A stretch of 6,450 bases of DNA from Spirochaetia bacterium (GTDB taxonomy: Bacteria; Spirochaetota; Spirochaetia; Treponematales; Breznakiellaceae). Under the pieces are notes generated by a model. The model saw nothing but the letters and a program-made list of their open reading frames with translations. It searched no databases and was not told the origin of the DNA. Position numbers and translations under genes: made by a program. The stretch spans positions 1 through 6,450 of the forward strand of contig BOBI01000102.1 of assembly GCA_026002305.1 (NCBI GenBank). The letters run 5' to 3'. Below, piece after piece: positions 1 to 5,656 of the stretch. Every line of letters starts with the position of its first letter. The first letter of the stretch is position 1.

Positions 1-752
1 GAATACGCGCCGTGGAAAAAAAAGATTTTACCACATGGCTTGCAACAACATCGCCTGACATGCTTTGTGTGCAGGAAACAAAGGCGCACCCCGATCAAAT
101 TTCCGCCGGATTAAAAGCGCCGGTGCGGCAAGACGGCGCTTGTTATAAAACTTATTGGGCTTCCGCTCAAAAAAAAGGTTATTCCGGCGTCGCTATTTTT
201 TCAAAGGTAGAGCCCCTCGATGTTAAACCATTAGGCGTCCGGGAGTTCGACAGTGAAGGCCGTTTCCTTGCCGCGTTCTACGAAAAGTTGGTTTTAATAT
301 CAGCGTATTTCCCTAATTCTCAGGAGGCGGGCGCGCGGCTTTCTTACAAACTGGATTTTTGCGCAGCCATTTTGGAATATTGCACAAACCTTGTTCAAAA
401 AGGCCGCCATATTGTGCTGTGCGGCGATTACAATATTGCACATAACGCAATCGATCTTGCGCGGCCAAAGGCTAATGAAAACAACGCGGGCTTTCTTCCT
501 GAAGAACGCGCGTGGATGGACAAATGGACAACATCGGGGTTTACCGACACATTCAGGCATTTTCATCCGGGCGTTGCCGGATGTTACACTTGGTGGTCGT
601 ACCGCTTTGGGGCACGCGAGAAAAATATCGGGTGGCGTCTTGATTATCATTGTGTGGACAACGCTTTCCTGCCAAGTGTCAAAAGTTCCGACATTCTACC
701 GGATGTACAAGGCTCGGATCATTGTCCTGTGGAATTGGTTCTTAATGTATAA
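1..752 (+). CDS. xth: Exodeoxyribonuclease III (5' end outside the window)
   Basis: Exonuclease III/AP endonuclease of the EEP (exonuclease-endonuclease-phosphatase) fold, which cuts DNA 5' of abasic sites and removes nucleotides 3' to 5' in base-excision repair in the cytoplasm. The reading frame is already open at the window edge. Before the GTG at 12 it reads IRA, preceded by a partial codon that fits Gly, which matches the family's N-terminal NGIRAV motif. The GTG is therefore an internal valine, and the true start lies roughly ten codons upstream. Numbering from that valine, the catalytic set is complete: QETK (Glu22), GDYN (Asp139, Asn141), RLDY (Asp211) and SDH (Asp236-His237). EGRF, YFPNS and YTWWSYR are further family landmarks. 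About 246 residues are visible, so nearly the whole enzyme of usual length (about 255) is present. The stop TAA at 750-752 is followed 30 bases later by the rhomboid gene, probably in the same transcript. Confidence 0.95.
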   Translation, partial: IRAVEKKDFTTWLATTSPDMLCVQETKAHPDQISAGLKAPVRQDGACYKTYWASAQKKGYSGVAIFSKVEPLDVKPLGVREFDSEGRFLAAFYEKLVLISAYFPNSQEAGARLSYKLDFCAAILEYCTNLVQKGRHIVLCGDYNIAHNAIDLARPKANENNAGFLPEERAWMDKWTTSGFTDTFRHFHPGVAGCYTWWSYRFGAREKNIGWRLDYHCVDNAFLPSVKSSDILPDVQGSDHCPVELVLNV

Positions 753-782
753 AGATATTATACAATCAATATAGAGGTTCTA

Positions 783-1358
783 ATGAAAATAAAATATAAC
801 TCTCCTGTAATTCTGACATTTGTGTTTTTATGCGCAATTATTCTTTTGCTCAATCAATTATTGTTTCACACATTGATACAATACTGGTTTTCCGTGCCCG
901 GCAGAGGCACATTCTCGACAAAGAATTTGCGTAACTGGATCGACCTTTTTACACACGTATTAGGGCACGCAAACTGGAATCATCTTACCGGCAATCTTTT
1001 AATTCTGTTGATTGTAGGGCCAATGCTCGAAAACATTTATGGTTCGCCTTCCCTTCTGTTTATGATGATGATTACCGCTTTTGTTACAGGGCTGGCAAAT
1101 ATTCTGCTGTCGCAAAATTATCTGTTAGGCGCATCCGGAATTGTTTTTATGATGATACTGTTGGCATCGTTTACTAATTTTCGCAAAGGCGAGATACCCC
1201 TTACATTTATACTTGTGCTTTTGTTTTATATAGGCAATGAATTCATTTCTTCGTTTAAAGAAGATAGCATCGCGCATTTTGCCCACATAATAGGCGGCTT
1301 CTGCGGCAGTGTTTTCGGCTTCTTCCGAAAAATACCGGAAAACATCGCCACAAAATGA
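783..1358 (+). CDS. Rhomboid family intramembrane serine protease
   Basis: A 191-residue, largely hydrophobic protein with about six membrane segments (roughly residues 8-30, 66-84, 90-110, 115-133, 138-156 and 164-182), the usual bacterial rhomboid core. Rhomboids cleave other membrane proteins within the bilayer, using a Ser-His dyad. Both residues are visible: Ser118 in GASG and His168 in AHIIGG. The oxyanion and structural set His62, His67 and Asn71 (in HANWNHLTGN) has the 5- and 4-residue spacing of GlpG His145/His150/Asn154, so the enzyme should be active. There is no extra N- or C-terminal domain and the substrate cannot be told. The ATG at 783 is supported by a GAGG Shine-Dalgarno at 774-777, five bases upstream. 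The gene looks richer in A and T than its neighbours, as expected for a membrane protein. It lies between exonuclease III and the radical SAM gene with short gaps, so co-transcription is likely. Confidence 0.9.
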   Translation: MKIKYNSPVILTFVFLCAIILLLNQLLFHTLIQYWFSVPGRGTFSTKNLRNWIDLFTHVLGHANWNHLTGNLLILLIVGPMLENIYGSPSLLFMMMITAFVTGLANILLSQNYLLGASGIVFMMILLASFTNFRKGEIPLTFILVLLFYIGNEFISSFKEDSIAHFAHIIGGFCGSVFGFFRKIPENIATK

Positions 1359-1379
1359 TCTGTCGTGCACAATGAAAAT

Positions 1380-2750
1380 ATGACAGACATTCTGCTGTGG
1401 ACGGTCAACGCGGGTTGGATTCACCCGTCGCTTGCGCTGCGTCTTTTAAAAGCCAATTTAGGCCCTTTAGAAAACCGCTGCGCTATCGAAGAGTTTACTT
1501 TAAGGCAAAGTACCGAAGAAAAATTAGCCGCCATCACGGCGCATCAATGCCGCATCTTGGGCATTTCAGTCTCCATTTGGAACCACACCGGTATTCTGCA
1601 GCTTTTGCGCGCGCTCCCTCCGGCAAACCGCCCCATCATCGTTTTAGGCGGCCCCGAAACTTCGTATTTAGGTCCGGATTCGCCCATTCTTGAATATGCA
1701 GATTACCGTATTATTGGAGAGGGGGAACATCAGTTTAGAAATTTATGCACACATTTGTTGTCTGCAGCGCCGTCCGAAGGGGCGCTTAAAAGCGCCTATC
1801 ATCTCTACACAGATGAGGATCTACAGAAAAAATTAACTTATGTTGAAAGCTCACGCGGCTGTCCTTACAGGTGCTCCTTCTGTTTAAGCGGCATGAAAAA
1901 CGAAGGCGGCGCAACAACCGGTGTGTACGAATTTCCACTTGATGAATTTTTTACGCAAATGGAAATTCTTATAAAGCGGGGCGCACACCGTTTTAAATTT
2001 CTTGATCGCAGCTTTAACCACAACATAAAACGCGCGTGTGTCATCATGGAATTTTTTTTAAAGCAGGTTGAATCCCGCCCTCATGATAAGGACAAAACCG
2101 CAATGTTTGTACACTTTGAGTTGGTACCTTCCCGCATTAACGATGAACTGTTAGACGTTATGAAAAAATTTCCTGCAGACACGCTGCGTTTGGAAATCGG
2201 CGTGCAGACACTTAATGCCCGTACCAAAGCGGCAGTTAAACGCACGGGGGACATCGAAAAAGAGCTTGCCGCAATTTCCCGCATAACAAACGAGACAAAA
2301 GCGATTGTCCATGCAGACCTCATTGCGGGCCTGCCGCACGAAGACTTATCATCATTTGCAAACGGGTTTGATAAACTTTACGCGGCACACCCCTGCGAAA
2401 TCCAACTGGGTATTCTAAAATGTCTGCCGGGCACTTCAATAAGGGCAGATGCGGACAGCTACGGCATAGGGTATTCGCCGGACCCGCCTTACGAAGTTAT
2501 ACAAACCGCTGACATTACAAGAGAAGGGATGGCCCGCATAAAAAACTTTGCACGTTTTTGGGAGGTCATTGTAAACCGCAACCCATTCCCCGACCTCCTG
2601 CCAACAATTGTTTGCGGCGATTCCGTTTTTGACCAATTTATGTCATTGTCCGATTCGTTGCTTTCCCGTCTTGGCAGGAACTGGGGACTCGACCGCGCTG
2701 TCCTGCGGGATGCTGTATTGGGGTGCTTACATTCAAATTACAATGTATAG
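1380..2750 (+). CDS. B12-binding domain radical SAM protein, DUF4080-like
   Basis: A 456-residue cytoplasmic protein. Residues 1 to about 130 form a cobalamin-binding-type Rossmann domain (start MTDILLWTVNAGWIHPSLAL, then LGISVSIWN, LGGPETSY and IIGEGE). I see no DxHxxG motif, so cobalamin may bind without a protein histidine ligand, or not at all. Residues about 155-345 form the radical SAM barrel, with the Fe-S motif CPYRCSFC (CX3CX2C; Cys161, Cys165, Cys168) and strands such as FKFLDRSFN and RLEIGVQT. The segment QLGILKCLPGTSIR through PPYEV is typical of DUF4080-type members. The reaction is unknown. The ATG at 1380 was chosen because the protein then begins as its relatives do. An in-frame GTG at 1365 would add five residues, and neither start has a clear Shine-Dalgarno. 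It begins 21 bases after the rhomboid stop. The C-terminus ends soon after the conserved SRLGRNWGLDR region and may be shorter than usual. Confidence 0.85.
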   Translation: MTDILLWTVNAGWIHPSLALRLLKANLGPLENRCAIEEFTLRQSTEEKLAAITAHQCRILGISVSIWNHTGILQLLRALPPANRPIIVLGGPETSYLGPDSPILEYADYRIIGEGEHQFRNLCTHLLSAAPSEGALKSAYHLYTDEDLQKKLTYVESSRGCPYRCSFCLSGMKNEGGATTGVYEFPLDEFFTQMEILIKRGAHRFKFLDRSFNHNIKRACVIMEFFLKQVESRPHDKDKTAMFVHFELVPSRINDELLDVMKKFPADTLRLEIGVQTLNARTKAAVKRTGDIEKELAAISRITNETKAIVHADLIAGLPHEDLSSFANGFDKLYAAHPCEIQLGILKCLPGTSIRADADSYGIGYSPDPPYEVIQTADITREGMARIKNFARFWEVIVNRNPFPDLLPTIVCGDSVFDQFMSLSDSLLSRLGRNWGLDRAVLRDAVLGCLHSNYNV

Positions 2751-2870
2751 GGCGCTCTGCGCTGCCTTTGATGAAAGATTTCTGCTTCTGTTTAAGGATA
2801 AAGGTGAATGCGGCAACGGAGAGGCGCCAGGGACAACATCATCAACTTAAGCCTCAGTAGCTAGGTTTCT

Positions 2871-2895
2871 GGTTGCATTTGTATTCAAAGCAACC
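2871..2895. repeat. Small inverted repeat (hairpin) in the gap
   Basis: GGTTGC-A-TTT (2871-2880) pairs with AAAGCAACC (2887-2895) across a six-base loop, giving nine base pairs with one bulged A. No T-run follows, so it does not look like a rho-independent terminator. It could be part of an untranslated RNA, a transcript 3' end processed back to a stem, or chance. Confidence 0.4.
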
Positions 2896-3052
2896 CCTGT
2901 ATATGCGTATAACGACTATATGGTTTCAGATGGATCCGGTTCTAGCATACAAGGCATTAAGTTCGCCGCTGCGGTTGTTGTATCCCCAAGGCCCAACTTT
3001 TAGCCCGGCTCCAGGCGCCCGCACCTTTGACACCCCTTTTTTTTATGGAGCG

Positions 3053-3084
3053 TTGACATTTGTTGCGGTTTGTTGCAGTATGGT
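3053..3084 (+). promoter_or_regulatory. Candidate promoter of the HTH-EIIA/phosphohexomutase genes
   Basis: A perfect -35 consensus TTGACA lies at 3053-3058. The best -10 candidate is TATGGT at 3079-3084 (four of six matches), but its 20-base spacing is longer than the usual 16-18. At 17-base spacing CAGTAT (3076-3081) matches in only three positions. Two more TTGACA boxes lie at 3027-3032 and 3093-3098; neither has a well-spaced -10 box. The gene needs a promoter in this gap if the upstream genes do not read through. The -35 box is clear and the rest is tentative. Confidence 0.35.
3059..3078 (+). repeat. Tandem 10-bp direct repeat, possible operator
   Basis: TTTGTTGCGG (3059-3068) is followed at once by TTTGTTGCAG (3069-3078), nine of ten bases identical. 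The repeat begins directly after the TTGACA at 3053 and would sit between the -35 and -10 elements. The 10-bp period is about one helical turn, so two protein subunits could bind the same DNA face. Excisionase-type HTH proteins often bind direct repeats, and the next gene encodes such an HTH, so autoregulation is a plausible inference. Confidence 0.45.
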
Positions 3085-3110
3085 AGCAAAGTTTGACATA
3101 GGGTTATTTT

Positions 3111-3830
3111 ATGACAGAAGATATACTAACCATCGAAGAAGTGGCGAAATATTTGCGGGTTTCGGAGAGGACGGTTTACGATTGGGCTCAAAAGGGTGAG
3201 ATTCCGTCGGGGAAAATTGGGACGGTTTGGCGGTTTAAGAAAACAGAAATTGAACGCTGGGTGAATGACAGGCTTTCGCTTAATAAAATAGCGCCGGATT
3301 TTTCGCCGGTGCATGTACTGTCATCTTTTTCGCCTGCGCGGATAGTTTTTTTGGATACGCCTTATAAGGTTGACGCGCTTTGGACTCTTTCTGAAAATTT
3401 GGGAAGCGCGCCGCAGGTTAAAGATTCAAAAATACTTCTTGAAGAAATACAAAGGCGCGAAGAGTTGATGAGTACGGCGATAGGACAGGGGATTGCGATT
3501 CCGCACGTTAGGCTTATGTCGGTTTCAGACCTTGTGCTTTCGGTGGGTATTGGCCGTGTGGATATTACGGATTTTTCGCCGCTGGACGATATTCCGGTTC
3601 GCTTGATTTTTATGATTGCGGCGGCTTATAATCAACACACTTATTACTTACAGACCTTGTCTTTTTTTAGTTCGAAATTGAAAAATAAAAACTTGAGGAA
3701 TTCTCTGATTGAATCGTCAAAAGAAATTATGGAAGCTCTGGACATTATTAACAACTTGATATTGTCTCTGGATAATGCCGCCGATAACGCAAAATCCGGC
3801 GGGCCCGGCCCCTCGCTGGGAATTCTATAA
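3111..3830 (+). CDS. HTH (excisionase-type) / PTS EIIA (PtsN-like) fusion regulator
   Basis: A 239-residue soluble protein with two domains. Residues about 5-52 form an excisionase/MerR-type helix-turn-helix (LTIEEVAKYLRVSERTVYDW, then GTVWRFKKTEIERWV), expected to bind DNA. Residues about 76-215 form a PTS EIIA domain of the fructose/nitrogen (PtsN) type. Its phosphorylation motif GIAIPH carries His132, the site expected to receive phosphate from HPr or NPr. No EIIB or EIIC domain is present, so this is probably a regulator and not a sugar transporter. By inference, phosphorylation of His132 could control DNA binding. The last 20 residues are Gly/Pro/Asn-rich and probably disordered. The ATG has an AGGG Shine-Dalgarno at 3100-3103, seven bases upstream. 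The stop TAA overlaps the ATG of the phosphohexomutase by one base (TAATG), so the two are probably made together. The target genes are unknown; the directly coupled enzyme and its own promoter are candidates. Confidence 0.88.
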   Translation: MTEDILTIEEVAKYLRVSERTVYDWAQKGEIPSGKIGTVWRFKKTEIERWVNDRLSLNKIAPDFSPVHVLSSFSPARIVFLDTPYKVDALWTLSENLGSAPQVKDSKILLEEIQRREELMSTAIGQGIAIPHVRLMSVSDLVLSVGIGRVDITDFSPLDDIPVRLIFMIAAAYNQHTYYLQTLSFFSSKLKNKNLRNSLIESSKEIMEALDIINNLILSLDNAADNAKSGGPGPSLGIL

Positions 3831-5656
3831 TGATTCTTTCCGCTTCCGGTTGGCGCGCCGTCTTTGCGCCGGATGGAAACGAGGAAGGGCGCGGCGCGGA
3901 AATTACGGCGGAATCGGAAAACATCTGCCGCGCCGCCGCTCTATCATTCAGCAATTTTCTGAAAGTTGCGCCGGATGGAAACAAAGAAGGGCGCGGCGCG
4001 GAAATCACGGCGGGCGCCCCCACCGCAATCGTCGGCATGGACACCCGCCCCACGGGGCCGGCAATTGCCCGGGTTGTCATTAGCACCCTTGCCGAAAATG
4101 GCTGTCGTGTACTATTCGCCGGGGTTACCGCCGCCCCCGAAATTTTTGCCTTCGCCCGCGATACCGACTTGCGGCATGAAAGACGCGGTTTTATTTTCAT
4201 TTCGGCAAGCCACAACCCCATAGGTTACAACGGTTTCAAGTTCGGTCTTGCCGACGGCGGCGTTCTTACCCCCCCGCAGGCCGAGTCCCTTGCCGAAGAT
4301 TTCAAAGCGCGGCTACGCGCAGAAGGCAAAGAAATTAATCACAAAGGACACGACGAAAACAAAGAAATTTACCAAAACCAAGCTAAAATAAAAGCCGCCG
4401 CCCTGAATTCATACAGAGATTTCACAAAAATCGTAGCAGAAGAGCCTTCAAATACGAATGGGACCATATCAAAATGTTCGTGCGGTTCACGGTTAAATTT
4501 CTTGGAGCAGTTAAAACACGGAATTGCCGCACGCCCAATAGGAATTGCCGCCGATTTTAACGGATCGGCGCGTACGGTAAGCATAGATAGGGAATTTTTT
4601 GAGAGTCTTGGTCTCAAATTCAAGGCAATTAACGATAAAGCCGGCGAAATTGTCCATAAAATTGTGCCGGAAGAAGACGCCCTGCTGCCCTGTTGCCGTT
4701 TTTTAGAGGATCTGCACCGCAACACAGATGAATGTTTTGTGCTGGGTTATGTACCGGATTGCGATGGCGATCGCGGTAACTTGGTAATCTGGGACGACGA
4801 CGCGGGACAGGCGCGTCCGCTTGCCGCACAGGAAGTTTTTGCGCTTGCCTGCATGGCGGAGCTTGCCCACCAAAACTACTCGGGCGCCGTTAATACCGCC
4901 ATTGCGATAAACGATCCAACATCGCTGCGGGTGAATGTCATTGCCGAAAAATTCGGCGCCGCCGTTTTTCGCGCCGAGGTGGGCGAGGCCAATGTTGTGG
5001 CATTGGGGAAAAAGCTCCGGGGCGAAGGCTGGAATGTCCGCTTTATGGGAGAAGGCGCCGCCGGTGGTGTTATAACCCACCCGCAGGCCGTGCGCGACCC
5101 CCTGCACACCGTACTTTCCGTTATCAAACTCCTCACCCTGCCAGAGCTTCTTAACCTATGGCTGAAAAAAAGTGGCGCTCCGGTCTACAGCCCCCACTCA
5201 ATCAGCGGCATAATAAAAACCCTGCCGCCCTTTGTTACAACCGGCGCCTACTCGGCGGACGCGAAAATGGAAATCCGCACAGAAGATCACGCTTTGTTAA
5301 AACGCCGCTACGGTGAAATTTTCATGCGGCAATGGGAAGCAAAAAAAAGCGCGTTAGCACAATTCGGCATTGTTGATTGGGAGGCCGCTTGTTACAACGG
5401 CATAACGGAGACGGCAATTACCGGGGAAACTTGCAAAAACGACTTTGGCGTATCCGGGAAAGGCGGCTTAAAAATCTGCTTTAAAGACGCAGCCGGAAAA
5501 AAAATTGCCGCAATCTGGATGCGCGGCTCGGGCACAGAGCCGGTGTTTCGCATAATGGCCGAATCAAGCGGTATCGATCCGGCGGCAGAACGCTTTTTAA
5601 TAGCATGGCAGCGCGAAATGACAGAGCAGGCCGACAAGGAATGCAGCGCGGATTAG
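3830..5656 (+). CDS. Phosphoglucomutase/phosphomannomutase (alpha-D-phosphohexomutase)
   Basis: A 608-residue cytoplasmic enzyme that interconverts hexose 1- and 6-phosphates through a phosphoserine. All four active-site loops are visible. SASHNP (125-130) carries the phosphoserine Ser127. DCDGDR (310-315) is the Mg-binding loop. GEGAAGG (407-413) is the sugar-specificity loop, and RGSGTEPVFR (565-574) is the phosphate-binding loop. The N-terminal SASGWR (4-9) corresponds to the usual TSGxR. Whether glucose or mannose phosphate is preferred cannot be told. The protein is longer than typical members (about 450-550). Part of the excess lies in an in-frame second copy of residues 13-27 at 47-61, and in a linker at about 165-230 containing a KEI...KEI direct repeat and a Cys-x-Cys pair (216, 218). 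The start overlaps the upstream stop (TAATG), with a weak GGGA at 3818-3821, which suggests translational coupling. Its stop codon interlocks with that of the convergent PRPP synthetase gene. Confidence 0.92.
   Translation: MILSASGWRAVFAPDGNEEGRGAEITAESENICRAAALSFSNFLKVAPDGNKEGRGAEITAGAPTAIVGMDTRPTGPAIARVVISTLAENGCRVLFAGVTAAPEIFAFARDTDLRHERRGFIFISASHNPIGYNGFKFGLADGGVLTPPQAESLAEDFKARLRAEGKEINHKGHDENKEIYQNQAKIKAAALNSYRDFTKIVAEEPSNTNGTISKCSCGSRLNFLEQLKHGIAARPIGIAADFNGSARTVSIDREFFESLGLKFKAINDKAGEIVHKIVPEEDALLPCCRFLEDLHRNTDECFVLGYVPDCDGDRGNLVIWDDDAGQARPLAAQEVFALACMAELAHQNYSGAVNTAIAINDPTSLRVNVIAEKFGAAVFRAEVGEANVVALGKKLRGEGWNVRFMGEGAAGGVITHPQAVRDPLHTVLSVIKLLTLPELLNLWLKKSGAPVYSPHSISGIIKTLPPFVTTGAYSADAKMEIRTEDHALLKRRYGEIFMRQWEAKKSALAQFGIVDWEAACYNGITETAITGETCKNDFGVSGKGGLKICFKDAAGKKIAAIWMRGSGTEPVFRIMAESSGIDPAAERFLIAWQREMTEQADKECSAD
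3864..3911 (+). repeat. 48-bp in-frame repeat, copy 1 (codons 12-28 of the phosphohexomutase)
   Basis: It starts TTGCGCCGGATGGAAAC and encodes APDGN, then GRGAEITA. It is 45/48 identical to the copy 102 bp downstream. The differences are GAG to AAA (two bases) and one T to C. This copy sits where the family has its first loop, just after the SASGWR strand, so it is probably the original. Confidence 0.9.
3966..4013 (+). repeat. 48-bp in-frame repeat, copy 2 (codons 46-62 of the phosphohexomutase)
   Basis: This is the second copy of the segment at 3864-3911, offset by exactly 34 codons; 14 of 15 fully covered residues match (Glu18 becomes Lys52). Flanking bases on both sides are not similar, so the repeat has sharp ends. 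It lies between the first helix (SENICRAAALSFSNFL) and the strand TAIVGMDTRP, where family members normally go straight across. It is therefore probably the inserted copy. Confidence 0.85.
4327..4369 (+). repeat. A-rich micro-insertion flanked by 10-bp direct repeats in the phosphohexomutase
   Basis: CAAAGAAATT occurs at 4327-4336 and again at 4360-4369, exactly 33 bp (11 codons) apart, enclosing a 23-bp A-rich core that encodes NHKGHDEN. The surrounding gene is GC-rich, so the composition shift is visible by eye. It lies in the linker after domain 1 of the enzyme, away from the active-site loops. It could be a slipped duplication or a fragment of a dispersed repeat. Confidence 0.55.

Larger units (their letters stand above)
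2751..3110. other. 360-base gap without a convincing gene
   Basis: This stretch separates the radical SAM gene from the HTH-EIIA gene. All three plus frames are broken by stops, and no long minus-strand frame was seen. One plus frame (2851-3003) reads coding-like, with FVFKATPVYAYNDYMVSDGS and then IKFAAAVVVSPRPNF before a TAG. It has no good start and no Shine-Dalgarno, so it may be a gene remnant or chance. The region also holds a hairpin (2871-2895), an eight-T run (3037-3044) with no stem before it, and a promoter-like region (3027-3103). No classic rho-independent terminator follows the radical SAM stop codon. I could not identify any known structured RNA here. Confidence 0.6.

Noticed and set aside
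755..770. Separate promoter for the rhomboid gene (TACAAT at 761-766)
   Set aside because: The -10 match is good, but the sequence 17 bases upstream does not resemble TTGACA. The AT-rich gap explains the match, and read-through from the upstream gene is simpler.
2749..2765. GCGC-TCT-GCGC inverted repeat after the radical SAM stop as a terminator
   Set aside because: The stem is only four to five pairs and is followed by GCCTTTG, not a T-run. It is too weak to call.
3033..3044. T-run (eight T) as a rho-independent terminator
   Set aside because: The GC-rich sequence before it has no complementary arm to form a stem, on either strand.
2985..3060. Integron attC-like site, suggested by GCCCAAC at 2991-2997
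   Set aside because: GCCCAAC fits one core half, but I could not find a matching GTTRRRY half or the paired inner arms needed for an attC site.
2873..3199. 108-residue plus-strand open frame across the gap
   Set aside because: It overlaps the well-supported HTH-EIIA start by 89 bases, has no Shine-Dalgarno and shows no recognisable motif. It is most likely chance.
3748..4221. 157-residue minus-strand open frame opposite the phosphohexomutase start
   Set aside because: It is a shadow of GC-rich coding sequence. Its repeated PRPS-FPSGA strings are simply the 48-bp duplication read on the other strand.
4369..4725. 118-residue minus-strand open frame inside the phosphohexomutase
   Set aside because: The sense strand carries conserved family motifs on both sides of this stretch, so the antisense frame is a shadow.
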